Shown: positions 16,564-26,156, counted from the stretch's first letter. The stretch: DNA of 64,000 nt from Luteimonas arsenica (GCF_004352825.1 NZ_SJRW01000001.1:186001-250000), one strand, 5' to 3'. The notes: a model not told the origin generated them from the letters alone. Made by a program: numbers and translations.

Positions 16564-17433
16564 TCAGTGCGTGCCACCGGCCTGCGCGGCTGCGCGCTCC
16601 TGCGCGATCAGCTGGTCGGTGATGCGCAGCACATCTTCCAGGCTGCGGCCGCGCACGCGGTACTTGCCGTTCACGATCACGGTCGGGGTGGCGTCCACGC
16701 CGCTGCGCACGATGAACTGCTTGGTGCGCGCGATCTTGGCCTTCACCGCGAAGCTGTCGATGGTGCCCTTGAGCTGGCCGGCGTCGGCACCGTTCTTCGC
16801 CATGACCGCGATGATGTCGTCGGCGCTGGCGTTCGGGCGCAGGCTGTGCTGGATGTGCATGGCGTTGAACAGGGGGGTGTGCACGCGGTCGATCACGCCC
16901 ACGGACTCGGCGGCGAAGAAGGCCTTGGGGAAGTTGTCCTGGTCGTGGAACACGGCCGGAAGCATGGTGAAGCGCACGTCGGACGGCAGGCGCTTCTTCC
17001 AGGCGCCGACCAGCGGGTCGAAGGCCGCGCAGTGGCCGCAGGAGTAGGCGAACACTTCGACCACTTCGATCTTGCCGTCCAGCGGCGCGAAGGGCTGGCC
17101 GCCCTGGATCTCGACGTAGTCGGTGCCGGGCACCAGCGCCGGGCCGCGCTGGGCGGCCTGAGCTGCGGCGGCGACCGCGGCGTCGGCGGCAGGGTCGGCC
17201 GCGGCTTCGGCCGGGGCGGCGGGCGCGGCTTCGCTGGTGCCGGCGGCATCAGCACCGGCCTCGATCGCGGGCGCACCCTCAACCGCGGGCTCGTCGCCCA
17301 CCGGCGCCGCGGCTTCGGCCGGGGCGGTGGCCGCGGGAGCCTGGGTGGCGTCGGACGTCGAGGGGGTTTCGCCGCCACCGCAGGCGGCGAGCAGGACGCT
17401 CAGGAGCAGAGGGGCGAACAGGCGCTTGGTCAT
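16564..17433 (-). CDS. DsbA-like thiol:disulfide oxidoreductase, lipoprotein with long linker
   Basis: A 289-residue envelope thiol oxidoreductase. The signal sequence ends in the lipobox LLAAC with Cys 18, so it should be lipid-anchored. About 75 residues of Ala/Pro/Glu/Asp-rich linker follow before the DsbA-fold domain (roughly 100-280). The active site is YSCGHC with Cys 132 and Cys 135, and the cis-proline loop is DATPTVIV. CGHC differs from CPHC of E. coli DsbA, and the dipeptide sets redox potential. Second of two adjacent DsbA-like genes downstream of cytochrome c4, probably working on periplasmic disulfides or cytochrome maturation. Confidence 0.88.
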   Translation of the reverse strand: MTKRLFAPLLLSVLLAACGGGETPSTSDATQAPAATAPAEAAAPVGDEPAVEGAPAIEAGADAAGTSEAAPAAPAEAAADPAADAAVAAAAQAAQRGPALVPGTDYVEIQGGQPFAPLDGKIEVVEVFAYSCGHCAAFDPLVGAWKKRLPSDVRFTMLPAVFHDQDNFPKAFFAAESVGVIDRVHTPLFNAMHIQHSLRPNASADDIIAVMAKNGADAGQLKGTIDSFAVKAKIARTKQFIVRSGVDATPTVIVNGKYRVRGRSLEDVLRITDQLIAQERAAAQAGGTH

Positions 17434-17464
17434 GGTCTGGACTCGTGTGTTGCGGATGCGGGAA

Positions 17465-18127
17465 TCAGTGGCCGGCCGCGGCGCGCTCGCGCGCGACCAG
17501 CAGGTCGGTGATGCGGAGCATGTCGCTGTAGCTGCGGCCGAGCGCGCGGTAGCGACCGTTCACAATGATGGTCGGTGTTCCCTGAATGCCGGCGTTGACG
17601 ATGAACTCGCGGGCGGCGGCCATGCGCGCATCGGTCTCCGGGGATCGCATGGCGGCCAGCACCTGGTCGCGGTCGGCGCCAAGGCCGGCGTACAGCGCGG
17701 CGTATTCGGCCATCGAGGCGCCCCGCGCGGGCAGCGACTGCTCGGCATGGATGGCGCGGAAGGTGGCGTCGTGCGTCCGGTCCAGCACGCCCAGCGACTC
17801 CGCGGCGAAGTATGCGCGGGCGGCGGCGTCGTCCAGCGTGAAGGCGGCCGGCAGGTAGCGGAAGGCGACGTCGGCGGGCTGCCTGCGCTGCCAGGCGCTG
17901 ATCAGGGGCTGGAGGTTGTTGCAGTGGTGGCACCAGTAGGCGAAGACCTCCACCACCTCGATCTTGCCCGGCTCCGCCTTCAGCGGCTGTCCGTCGGCGA
18001 CGGTGACGTAGTCGCGGCCTTCGACCAGGCCTTCGCTGGCGTGCGCCGTGGCCGCTGGCAGCGCGGCGGCCATCGCGGCGAAGGCGAGGGCGAACAGGGC
18101 GGGGAACAGGCGCTGGATCATCGGCAT
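17465..18127 (-). CDS. DsbA family thiol:disulfide interchange protein
   Basis: A 220-residue soluble periplasmic protein with a cleavable signal peptide ending near TAHA. The DsbA-fold domain carries the active site YWCHHC (Cys 66, Cys 69) and the cis-proline loop QGTPTIIV. It resembles the adjacent lipoprotein over its whole domain but lacks the long linker and lipid anchor, so the two look like a soluble/anchored duplicate pair. Lies 31 bp upstream of that gene in the same orientation, so co-transcription is likely. An intrinsic terminator separates it from cytochrome c4. Confidence 0.88.
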   Translation of the reverse strand: MPMIQRLFPALFALAFAAMAAALPAATAHASEGLVEGRDYVTVADGQPLKAEPGKIEVVEVFAYWCHHCNNLQPLISAWQRRQPADVAFRYLPAAFTLDDAAARAYFAAESLGVLDRTHDATFRAIHAEQSLPARGASMAEYAALYAGLGADRDQVLAAMRSPETDARMAAAREFIVNAGIQGTPTIIVNGRYRALGRSYSDMLRITDLLVARERAAAGH

Positions 18128-18142
18128 CGGGACTCGCTTCAG

Positions 18143-18176
18143 AAAAAAGCGCCGGCACAGGGGCCTGGCCGGCGCT
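18143..18176 (-). terminator. intrinsic terminator after cytochrome c4
   Basis: On the minus strand AGCGCCGGC (18176-18168) pairs with GCCGGCGCT (18156-18148) across an 11-base loop and is followed at once by a run of T (A-run at 18143-18148 on the plus strand). A classic rho-independent terminator placed between the cytochrome c4 stop and the dsbA start. Confidence 0.85.
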
Positions 18177-18225
18177 GGGTCTCACGCATTGTGCATGCCG
18201 CCGGCCGGCAGCTGCCGGAACAACG

Positions 18226-19137
18226 TCACGGCGCCTGCTGGAGGTCCGTCGCGGCGGCGTCGGTCGGTTCGGTGCCCTCGGCGGCATCGGTCGCGCCTTC
18301 TTCGGCCCCGGCGTCCGCCGGGGCGGCCTCGGCGGGCGCCTGCGCCGGCATCTTCGCGATCGCGGCCAGGGTGGCGGCGTCGGGGCGGGCGTGCAGGCCC
18401 TGCATGTAGCTCGACAGCGCGCCGATCTCTTCGTCGGTCAGCTGGCGGGCGACCGCGGCCATGATCTCGAACATGCCGCCGTCGCGCTCGTTGGTGGTGC
18501 CGGCGCGGTATTCCTCCAGGCGGCGGGCGGTGTACCAGGACTGCTGGCCGCCCACGTGAGGGTAGGCCGGTCCCGGGTTGCCGGCGCCCGAGGGGCCGTG
18601 GCAGGCCATGCAGGCCGGGATGCCGCGCTCGAAGTCGCCGCGGCGGAACAGCTGCTGGCCGATCTCGTAGAACTTCATGCCCTGGTAGGGGCCTTCGGCG
18701 ACCAGCGAGTCGTCGGCGATGCCGGCCGAGGACGCCTGGGAGGCGAAGTGCGCGCCCACGTCGCGCATGTCCTGCGGCGAAAGCATCGCGGCGAAGGGCT
18801 GCATGATCGCGTTGGCGCGCTCGCCGCTCTTGAACAGCGCCAGCTGGTGGGCGATGTACCGCTCGCTCTGGCCGCCGATGTTCGGGTAGATCTCGGGGAT
18901 GGTGCCCTTGCCGTCCAGGCCGTGGCAGGCCGCGCAGGTACCGGCCAGGGTGGCGCCGTTCTGGGCGTTGCCGGGCTTGGCCTTGGCCAGTTCGGTGACC
19001 GCGTCGACGGACTCCAGCGGCAGGGTCTCGACCGGCTCGGCCTCCTCCAGCGGGGCGACCGTGGTCTGGGCGAAGGCGACTGCGCCGACCGCGAGGGCGG
19101 CGAATCCGGCGAGGAGGTAGCTGCGGGCGTGACGCAT
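18226..19137 (-). CDS. cytochrome c4 (di-haem c-type cytochrome)
   Basis: A 303-residue periplasmic electron carrier between the bc1 complex and terminal oxidases. After a signal peptide, two c-type haem motifs stand about 108 residues apart: CAACH (Cys 68, Cys 71, His 72) and CMACH (Cys 176, Cys 179, His 180). Methionine-containing stretches downstream of each motif are candidate axial ligands. The protein is longer than typical c4 (about 200) because of an N-terminal acidic insert and a C-terminal Ala/Glu/Asp/Thr tail of about 40 residues. It has its own terminator before the dsbA pair. Divergent from engB. Confidence 0.9.
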   Translation of the reverse strand: MRHARSYLLAGFAALAVGAVAFAQTTVAPLEEAEPVETLPLESVDAVTELAKAKPGNAQNGATLAGTCAACHGLDGKGTIPEIYPNIGGQSERYIAHQLALFKSGERANAIMQPFAAMLSPQDMRDVGAHFASQASSAGIADDSLVAEGPYQGMKFYEIGQQLFRRGDFERGIPACMACHGPSGAGNPGPAYPHVGGQQSWYTARRLEEYRAGTTNERDGGMFEIMAAVARQLTDEEIGALSSYMQGLHARPDAATLAAIAKMPAQAPAEAAPADAGAEEGATDAAEGTEPTDAAATDLQQAP

Positions 19138-19268
19138 CTGGCTGGACTCCGGGGATCGGGACACCGGGCCCCGGGTAGGGGCTCGGTCGCAAGGCCCGTC
19201 ATTATCCGGTCGCCGGCTCGAAGCGGTCAAACCCGCCCTGCCGGGCGTCCCGTGCGATCCTGTGCGCC

Positions 19269-19883
19269 ATGGCCAATCCCCTTGCCCGCGCCCAGTACAC
19301 GCTGGCGGCGCACCTTCCCCGCCAGCTGCCGCCCGACGGCGGCTTCGAGGTGGCCTTCGCCGGCCGCTCCAACGCCGGAAAATCCAGCGCACTCAACGCC
19401 CTGTGCCAGCAGAACGCGCTGGCGCGGGTGTCCAAGACGCCCGGGCGGACCCAGCAGCTGGTGTATTTCGGGCTGCCGCAGTACCCCGACCGCTTCCTGG
19501 TCGACCTGCCCGGCTACGGCTACGCCAAGGTGCCGCAGGATCTGCGCGCGCACTGGCAGGCCTTCCTCGACAACTATTTCCGCACCCGGATCGCCCTGCG
19601 CGGGCTGGTGGTGGTGATGGACATCCGCCATCCGCTGAAGGACTACGACCGGCACATGCTGGGCTACACCGTGGAGCGCGGGCTGCCGGCGCATGCGCTG
19701 CTGACCAAGGCCGACAAGCTGTCGCGCAGCGCCGCCGGCAACGTGGTGCAGGCGGTGAAGCGCGACCTGGCCAAGAGCTTCGGCGACGCGGTCAGCGTGC
19801 AGTCGTTCTCCGGCGAATCGAAGCTCGGGGTCGAGCAGGCCCGCGAGGTGATCTGCGGCTGGCTGGAGATCGCGCCGGACTGA
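19269..19883 (+). CDS. engB: ribosome biogenesis GTPase YihA/YsxC (EngB)
   Basis: A 204-residue essential GTPase needed for 50S subunit assembly. The G motifs appear in order: G1 GRSNAGKSS (from residue 32), G2 region SKTPGRTQ, G3 DLPGYGYA, G4 LTKADKLS and a G5-like QSFSGES. The length and the GRTQ switch I are typical of EngB. It stands alone, divergent from the cytochrome c4 gene and followed by gshA after 158 bp, where a TATAGT hexamer at 19974-19979 could be the -10 of the next promoter. Confidence 0.94.
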   Translation: MANPLARAQYTLAAHLPRQLPPDGGFEVAFAGRSNAGKSSALNALCQQNALARVSKTPGRTQQLVYFGLPQYPDRFLVDLPGYGYAKVPQDLRAHWQAFLDNYFRTRIALRGLVVVMDIRHPLKDYDRHMLGYTVERGLPAHALLTKADKLSRSAAGNVVQAVKRDLAKSFGDAVSVQSFSGESKLGVEQAREVICGWLEIAPD

Positions 19884-20041
19884 GCCGGGCGGGCGCCTCC
19901 AGGCCGGGCGATTGCGCCGATGGCGGCGACGCTGCAATCCGGGGGCGGGGCCGGTCGCGGCGGCGGCGCGGGATATAGTGGCGCCCCGTGGGCCGCGTCG
20001 CGACCGCGGGCCCTCCAAACCGCCCCGGCGAGCCATCCCAC

Positions 20042-21406
20042 GTGTCCAGCCCCAGCACCCGCAACGACGCTCCGATCCGCTCGCGCGACGAACTCGTCGC
20101 CTACATCGCCGCCGGTTCGAAGCCGAGCACCGACTGGCGCATCGGCACCGAACACGAGAAGTTCGGCTTCCGCCTGGACGACCTGCGGCCGCCGGCCTAC
20201 GAGGGCGAGCGCGGCATCGGCGCCCTGCTCGACGGCCTGGCCCGCTACGGCTGGACGCGCGTGGAGGAGCACGGGAAGGTGGTCGCGCTGCTGAAGGACG
20301 GCGCCTCGGTCACGCTCGAACCCGCCGGCCAGCTGGAACTCTCCGGCGCGCCGCTGGAATCCATCCACGACACCTGCCGCGAAGTGGGCAGCCACCTGTT
20401 CGAGGTCAAGGCCGTGGCCGACGAGCTGCGCCTGGGCTTCCTCGGCATGGGCTTCCAGCCGAAGTGGGCGCGCGCGGACATGCCCTGGATGCCCAAGGAC
20501 CGCTACCGGATCATGCGCGCCTACATGCCGAAGGTCGGCGACCTTGGCCTGGACATGATGACCCGCACCTGCACGGTGCAGGTCAACCTGGACTTCGCCG
20601 ACGAGGCGGACATGGTGAAGAAGTTCCGCGTCTCGCTGGCGCTGCAGCCGATCGCCACCGCGCTGTTCGCGGATTCGCCGTTCACCGAAGGCAAGCCCAA
20701 CGGGTATCTCAGCTGGCGCTCGCACATCTGGACCGACACCGATCCCGACCGCACCGGCATGCTCGACTTCGTGTTCGCCGACGGCTTCGGCTTCGAGCGT
20801 TACGTCGACTACCTGCTCGACGTGCCGATGTACTTCAGCTACCGCGACGGCGTGTACCACGACGCCAGCGGCCAGAGCTTCCGCGACTTCATGGACGGCC
20901 GCCTGCCGGCGCTGCCCGGCGCGCTGCCGACGATGCAGGACTGGTCCGACCACATGACCACCGCCTTCCCGGAAGTACGCATGAAGAAGTACCTGGAGAT
21001 GCGCGGCGCCGACGGCGGCCCCTGGAACCGCATCTGCGCGCTGCCCGCGTTCTGGGTCGGCCTGCTGTACGACGATGCCGCGCTGGACGCCGCCTGGGAC
21101 CTGGTGAAGGACTTCAGCCTGGAGGAACGCCACGCCCTGCGCGATGGCGTGCCGAAGCAGGCCCTGAAGCTGCCGTTCCGCGACGGCACCGTGCGCGACC
21201 TCGCCCTGCGCGCGCTGGAGATCTCCGCCGCCGGCCTCGCCCGCCGCGACCGCCGCAACGACCAGGACCAGGACGAACGCCACTTCCTCGCCCCGCTGAT
21301 CGAATTCGCCCAGGCCAACGAAACCCCGGCCGAACGCAAGCTCGCCCTGTACCACGGCGAGTGGGGCGGCGACATTGATCGCGTGTTCCGCGAGTTCGCG
21401 TACTGA
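20042..21406 (+). CDS. gshA: glutamate--cysteine ligase (plant/alphaproteobacterial type)
   Basis: Catalyses ATP-dependent joining of glutamate and cysteine, the first step of glutathione synthesis. The 454-residue protein is of the GCS2/plant type rather than the E. coli type: [13 protein letters not shown] near the N-terminus holds the metal-binding Glu residues, and [23 protein letters not shown] and [14 protein letters not shown] are hallmark stretches. The start is taken as GTG 20042; an upstream in-frame start would add a Gly/Pro-rich stretch without conservation. A long inverted-repeat element begins 20 bp after the stop. No gshB is in the window. Confidence 0.92.
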   Translation: MSSPSTRNDAPIRSRDELVAYIAAGSKPSTDWRIGTEHEKFGFRLDDLRPPAYEGERGIGALLDGLARYGWTRVEEHGKVVALLKDGASVTLEPAGQLELSGAPLESIHDTCREVGSHLFEVKAVADELRLGFLGMGFQPKWARADMPWMPKDRYRIMRAYMPKVGDLGLDMMTRTCTVQVNLDFADEADMVKKFRVSLALQPIATALFADSPFTEGKPNGYLSWRSHIWTDTDPDRTGMLDFVFADGFGFERYVDYLLDVPMYFSYRDGVYHDASGQSFRDFMDGRLPALPGALPTMQDWSDHMTTAFPEVRMKKYLEMRGADGGPWNRICALPAFWVGLLYDDAALDAAWDLVKDFSLEERHALRDGVPKQALKLPFRDGTVRDLALRALEISAAGLARRDRRNDQDQDERHFLAPLIEFAQANETPAERKLALYHGEWGGDIDRVFREFAY

Positions 21407-21426
21407 GGAAAAGCACAAGCGCTTTT

Positions 21427-21592
21427 GCCACGGATTTACGCGGATTACGCGGATCTGGCCGAGGCTGGGATCGATACCACGCCCTGCACCGGCTTCACTC
21501 TTCCAGATGGGCTTGGGGCGAACTATCCCGGATGAGTTCTGACCCACAATCTCGCCTCGGCCAGATCCGCGTAATCCGCGTAAATCCGTGGC
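21427..21592. repeat. long inverted-repeat element A (39-bp perfect arms)
   Basis: Positions 21427-21465 are the exact reverse complement of 21554-21592, with an 88-base centre. Each arm contains repeats of the GCGGATTA unit (CGGATTTACG, CGGATTACGC, GGATCTGGCC). It lies between gshA and ppc, 20 bp after the gshA stop. Same family as the elements near 42.3, 49.2 and 51.3 kb. Together with its flanks it fills the 228-bp gap; no gene is seen in it. Confidence 0.92.
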
Positions 21593-21634
21593 GAAAAATC
21601 ATCTCTCAACGCACCACGGTGTAGCCTTCGGCGC

Positions 21635-24454
21635 ATGAGCATTCCTTCCGACAGTCGTGACGGGCCGCTGCGAGAGCAGCTCGAATTCGCCGATACCGAT
21701 GCTCTGCTGCGCGATGACGTGCGGCGGCTCGGGGCGATGGTGGGGGAGATGCTGGCGGAGCAGGTGTCGCCGGCGCTGCTGGAGCAGGTGGAGGCGGTGC
21801 GGCGGGCGGCGATCGCGCGGCGCGAGAGCGGGGAGCCGGTGGATGCGCTGGCCGCGGAACTGGCGCGGGTCTCGCCGGGGAATGCCGATGCGCTGGTGCG
21901 GGCGTTTTCGGCCTGGTTCGGCGCCATCAACCTGGCCGAGCGCGTGCATCGCATCCGCCGCCGGCGCGACCACCAGCGCAGCGACGAAGGCCCGCAGCCC
22001 GGCGGGCTGGAAGCATCGCTGACCGCGCTGCATGCCGAAGGTGTGACCATCGACGAGCTGCAGGCCCTGCTGCCGCGGCTGTGGGTGGAGCCGGTGTTCA
22101 CAGCGCATCCCACCGAGGCCGTGCGCCGCGCGCTCTTGGCGAAGGAAGCGGTGATCGTGGAGCGCCTGGTCGCCGACATCGACCGCACGCGCACGCCCGA
22201 CGAGCGCCTGAGCGACGAGTCGCGCATCCGCCAGGCCCTGGCCACCACCTGGCAGACCTCCGAAGCACCGCCGCTGAAGCCGACGGTGACCGACGAGGTC
22301 GACCACATCGGCCACTACCTGGGCGTGCTGTTCCGGGTGCTGCCGGCGTTCTACGAAGTTTTCGCCGACGCGGTCGAGGCGGCCTGGGGCGAGCGCGTCG
22401 AGCTGCCCGACATGCTGCGCTTCGGCACCTGGGTGGGCGGCGACATGGACGGAAATCCCAACGTCGGCGCCGCGACCATCGAAGCCGCACTGGCCGCACA
22501 GCGCGCGCAGGTGCTGGGGCATTACCGCGCGGAAGTCGCCGCGCTGGGCCAGGTGCTGACGCAGACGGTGGACCGCGCCGGCGTCGATGCCGCGATCCTG
22601 GAGCGCCTGGCCTCGTACAAGGCCGCGATGCCCGAAGCGGCGGCTCAGCTGCGCGCGCGGCAGGCGGACATGCCCTACCGCCAGCTGCTGGAACTGATGT
22701 CGGCGCGGCTGCTGGCGACGGCCGGAGAGGGCGCGCAACCCGGCACCGACGTTGATGTCGTCGATGCCAATGGGCCGGCGTCGTCGTCCGCGGCCTACGC
22801 CGGCGCCGGCGACTTTCTCGCCGATCTCGACCTGATCGATGCCAGCCTCGCCCGCCATCGTGGCGAGCACGCCGGCCGCTTCGCGCTGCGACGCCTGCGC
22901 CGGCGGGTGACGGGCTTCGGTTTCCATCTCGCCGCGCTCGACCTTCGGCAGGATTCGGCGATGCACGATGCCGCGCTGGCTGCGCTCGAAGGCGTTGGTG
23001 ACTGGGCGGCGCAGCCGCTGGAGGAGCGACTGTCCCGCCTGCACGCGCTGATCGGATCGGCACGGCCTCGCGTGCCCGATGCCGCCGCCGCCGCCTCCAC
23101 GCTCGAGGTCTTCCGCACGGTGAAGTCCGCGCGCGGGCGCTACGGCGAAAACGCCTTCGGACCCTACATCGTCAGCATGAGCCGCAGCGCCGCCGATGCG
23201 CTGGCGGTGCTGGCGCTGGCGCGCATCGCCGGCTGCGTGGAGCAGGCGGACGGCGGCGCCGAAGCCGGTGGCGCGCATGTGGGCGCCGGCGAAGTGCCGC
23301 TCGATGTCGCGCCGCTGTTCGAAACCGTCGACGACCTCGACGCCGCCGCCGGCGTGATGCGCGCGCTGTTCGACGATCCCGTCTATCGCCGCCACGTCGC
23401 GGCGCGCGGCGACCGCCAGGTCGTGATGCTCGGCTACTCCGACAGCGCCAAGGACAGCGGACTGCTGGCCTCGCGCTGGGCGCTGCAGCGGGCCCAGGTC
23501 GACCTGATGCGGCTGGCGCACGAGGCCGGGGTGCGCCTGGTGTTCTTCCATGGCCGCGGTGGTTCGGTCAGCCGCGGCGGCGGCAAGACCGGGCGCGCGA
23601 TCATCGCCGCGCCGCGCGGTACCGTCGACGGCCGCCTGCGGGTGACCGAGCAGGGCGAGGTGATCCATCGCAAGTACGGCATCCGCGCACTGGCGCTGCG
23701 CAACCTGGAGCAGACCACCGGCGCGGTGCTGCGCGCCAGCCTGCGGCCGCGGCCACCGGAGCCGCGCGTGCGCGCCTGGCGCGCCGCCGCCGATGCGCTG
23801 GCCGCCGACTCGCGCGCGCACTATCGCGCCCTGGTCCACGAGGATCCCGGCTTCGACGCCTACTTCCGCGCGGCGACGCCGGTGGACGTGATCGAGCGCC
23901 TGCAGATCGGCTCCCGTCCCTCGCGGCGGCGCGACGGCGGCATCGCCAACCTGCGCGCGATTCCCTGGGTGTTCGCCTGGTCGCAGAACCGCTCCGGCCT
24001 GACCGGCTGGTACGGCGTCGGGCACGCGCTGGAGGCCGGCATCGCCCGGTACGGCCTGGACGCGATGGCCGGGATGGCGCGCGACTGGCCCTTCTTCGCC
24101 GCCATGCTCGACGACGTCGAGATGCTGCTGGCCAAGTCCGACCTCGCCATCTTCGAGCGCTACTCGCGCCTGGCGGGCGATGCGCACGATGCGTTCTTCC
24201 CCGGCATCGCCGCCGAGTTCGCGCGCACCCGCGACGCGATCCTCGCGATCAAGGGCGAGGACGAGCTGCTGGCCAACGACTACCGCCTGCGCCTGTCGAT
24301 CCGCCTGCGCAATCCCTACGTCGATCCGATCAGCCTGCTGCAGGTGGAGCTGCTGCGCCGCTGGCGCGAGGGCGGCCGCGAGGAGGGCGAGCTGCAGCGC
24401 GCCCTGTTCGCGACCGTCAACGGGATCGCGGCCGGTATCCAGAACACGGGCTGA
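21635..24454 (+). CDS. ppc: phosphoenolpyruvate carboxylase
   Basis: Carboxylates PEP to oxaloacetate, replenishing the TCA cycle. The 939-residue protein has the family's normal length. Catalytic features in order: VFTAHPTE with His 158, the GGDMDGNPNVG loop, MLGYSDSAKDSG, the mobile glycine loop FFHGRGGSVSRGGGKT and the conserved C-terminal QNTG. The usual loop is FHGRGGTVGRGGGPT; here Ser, Ser and Lys replace Thr, Gly and Pro, a mild divergence. A short insert (PGTDVDVVDANGPASSSA) around residue 370 is unusual. ATG 21635 is well placed 40 bp after the inverted-repeat element. Confidence 0.95.
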   Translation: MSIPSDSRDGPLREQLEFADTDALLRDDVRRLGAMVGEMLAEQVSPALLEQVEAVRRAAIARRESGEPVDALAAELARVSPGNADALVRAFSAWFGAINLAERVHRIRRRRDHQRSDEGPQPGGLEASLTALHAEGVTIDELQALLPRLWVEPVFTAHPTEAVRRALLAKEAVIVERLVADIDRTRTPDERLSDESRIRQALATTWQTSEAPPLKPTVTDEVDHIGHYLGVLFRVLPAFYEVFADAVEAAWGERVELPDMLRFGTWVGGDMDGNPNVGAATIEAALAAQRAQVLGHYRAEVAALGQVLTQTVDRAGVDAAILERLASYKAAMPEAAAQLRARQADMPYRQLLELMSARLLATAGEGAQPGTDVDVVDANGPASSSAAYAGAGDFLADLDLIDASLARHRGEHAGRFALRRLRRRVTGFGFHLAALDLRQDSAMHDAALAALEGVGDWAAQPLEERLSRLHALIGSARPRVPDAAAAASTLEVFRTVKSARGRYGENAFGPYIVSMSRSAADALAVLALARIAGCVEQADGGAEAGGAHVGAGEVPLDVAPLFETVDDLDAAAGVMRALFDDPVYRRHVAARGDRQVVMLGYSDSAKDSGLLASRWALQRAQVDLMRLAHEAGVRLVFFHGRGGSVSRGGGKTGRAIIAAPRGTVDGRLRVTEQGEVIHRKYGIRALALRNLEQTTGAVLRASLRPRPPEPRVRAWRAAADALAADSRAHYRALVHEDPGFDAYFRAATPVDVIERLQIGSRPSRRRDGGIANLRAIPWVFAWSQNRSGLTGWYGVGHALEAGIARYGLDAMAGMARDWPFFAAMLDDVEMLLAKSDLAIFERYSRLAGDAHDAFFPGIAAEFARTRDAILAIKGEDELLANDYRLRLSIRLRNPYVDPISLLQVELLRRWREGGREEGELQRALFATVNGIAAGIQNTG

Positions 24455-24553
24455 TCCGGCGCCGCGCGGAGGTGTCCCGTGATCGCTGCGCAGCGTCATG
24501 CGCGACGACGTTCCAGCAGGTAACGTGATCCTCCCGCCCCCCCGGAGCCAGCC

Positions 24554-25186
24554 ATGGCCAGCAGCGACCCCGTCTTCCACACCAACCCGATGTCGCGCGG
24601 CCGGATCGTGCGCTGGATGCTTGAGGAACTCGGCATCGAATACACCACCGTGGTGCAGGACTACGGCACGGGCATGAAGTCGCCCGAGTACCTTGCCATC
24701 AATCCGATGGGCAAGGTGCCAGCGCTGGAGCACCGCGGCGTGGTGATCACCGAGGCCGCGGCGATCTGCGCCTACCTCGCCGATGCCTTCCCGCAGGCCG
24801 GGCTCGCACCCGCCGCCGACGATCCGCTGCGCGGGCCCTACCTGCGCTGGATGTTCTTCGCCGCCGGCCCGGTGGAGGCCGCGGTGACCGCGAACTCGCT
24901 GGGGCTGCTGCCGCCGGCGGAGAAGGCCGGCTTCGTCGGCTACGGCAGCTTCGAGCAGACCATGGACGCGCTGGAGCAGGCCGCTGCCTCGGCCTCGCCC
25001 TGGCTGCTGGGCGACCACTTCAGCGCCGCGGACGTCTACGTCGGCAGTCAGGTCGATTTCGGCCTGGCCTTCAAGTCGATCCCCGAGCGTCCCGCATTCA
25101 CTGCCTGGGCCGAGCGCCTGCGCGCGCGCGAGGCCTACCAGCGTGCGCGGGCCAAGGACGACGCGCTGATGCCGGCGAAGGACTGA
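24554..25186 (+). CDS. glutathione S-transferase family protein
   Basis: A 210-residue cytoplasmic protein with the GST layout: an N-terminal thioredoxin-like domain (HTNPMSRGRIVRWMLEELG, with the cis-Pro in GKVPALEH and the Ser-like TEAAAIC region) and a helical C-terminal domain (LGDHFSAADVYVG). The N-terminal site has Ser/Arg rather than a clear catalytic Tyr, as in many beta/theta-like bacterial GSTs. Substrate unknown; conjugation or peroxidase activity with glutathione is inferred from the family. It follows ppc by 99 bp and precedes the universal stress gene by 10 bp, so the latter pair may be co-transcribed. Confidence 0.87.
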   Translation: MASSDPVFHTNPMSRGRIVRWMLEELGIEYTTVVQDYGTGMKSPEYLAINPMGKVPALEHRGVVITEAAAICAYLADAFPQAGLAPAADDPLRGPYLRWMFFAAGPVEAAVTANSLGLLPPAEKAGFVGYGSFEQTMDALEQAAASASPWLLGDHFSAADVYVGSQVDFGLAFKSIPERPAFTAWAERLRAREAYQRARAKDDALMPAKD

Positions 25187-25196
25187 GGCCGCGGCG

Positions 25197-26075
25197 ATGG
25201 GCGGCGGCGCAGCAGCGAAGGTGGATGCCGGCGGCCAGGTGGTCGCCGCCCTCGATGCCTCCCTGTACACGCAGGGCGTCTGCCGCTATGCGTCGTGGGC
25301 GGCGCATCGCCTGGCCGCGCCGCTGGCCTGCCTGCACGTGGTTGAAGGCCGCGGCCGCCGCAATGGTGATGGCTCGCTGGCCGATGTCGCGCTGGATGCC
25401 GCGGCAGCGCTGCTCGACGAGGCGGAGCTGCTCGAGGCGGTCGGGAAGCTCGGGGGGGATGCGCGCGGGCAGCTGCTGCTGCAGCAGGCGGCGGCGCTGG
25501 CGACGCGGAGCTGCGAGGTTCCGGTGCGCGCGCTGCTGGGCCACGGCCCGCTGGTCGGCGCGCTCTCGACCCTGGCGCCGGAGGCGGCGCTGTTCGTCAT
25601 GGGGCGCCGCGGCGAGCAGTCCGAATTCGAGAAGACGCGCATGGGCAGCCAGGTCGAGCGCGTGGTGCGCGACATCGGCCGTCCGCTGCTGGTGGCCCCG
25701 CGCGGCTTCACCGACGTGCGCCGGGTGCTGGTGGCCTTCGATGGCAGCGAGAGCGGGCGCAGGCGTCTGGAGTGGGTGGCGCAAAGCCCCCTGTTCGCCG
25801 GCCTCGACATCCGCCTGGTGACGGTGGGCGACGATGCCGCGCGCCCCGCGCTGGAGCAGGCGCTGCGGATGCTCACCGATGCCGGCGCACAGGCCTCGGG
25901 GCGGGTGGTGCATGGCGACCCGCAGGAGGTGATCGGCCTGCATGCCGATGCCATTCGCGCCGACCTGCTGGTGATCGGCGCCTACGGCCGCTCGCGCATC
26001 CACCAGCTGATCATGGGCAGCACCACCTCGACCCTGCTGCGGAGCATCCGCATTCCGGTACTGCTGCTGCACTGA
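25197..26075 (+). CDS. tandem-domain universal stress protein
   Basis: A 292-residue protein with two UspA domains (about 12-155 and 165-292). The second domain has the intact ATP-binding pattern VIGAYGRSRIHQLIMGSTTS; the first ends with VMGRRGEQSEFEKTRMGSQ, a diverged version of the same motif. Tandem Usp proteins of this kind (UspE-like) respond to starvation, oxidative or envelope stress. The exact role is unknown. The ATG begins 10 bp after the GST stop. Confidence 0.88.
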   Translation: MGGGAAAKVDAGGQVVAALDASLYTQGVCRYASWAAHRLAAPLACLHVVEGRGRRNGDGSLADVALDAAAALLDEAELLEAVGKLGGDARGQLLLQQAAALATRSCEVPVRALLGHGPLVGALSTLAPEAALFVMGRRGEQSEFEKTRMGSQVERVVRDIGRPLLVAPRGFTDVRRVLVAFDGSESGRRRLEWVAQSPLFAGLDIRLVTVGDDAARPALEQALRMLTDAGAQASGRVVHGDPQEVIGLHADAIRADLLVIGAYGRSRIHQLIMGSTTSTLLRSIRIPVLLLH

Positions 26076-26156
26076 GGCGGGGACATGCGGCCTCCGCAAT
26101 GGCGTTGCCACGGGCGCATCGATACATTGCCGTGAACGTATCGAGAGGTGCCCGCC

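Noticed and set aside
21599-25270. A 1,223-residue open frame on the minus strand opposite ppc and the GST gene
   Set aside because: It is antisense to two well-recognised genes, is rich in Arg/His/Gln/Ala as expected of reverse-strand translation in GC-rich DNA, and shows no domain.
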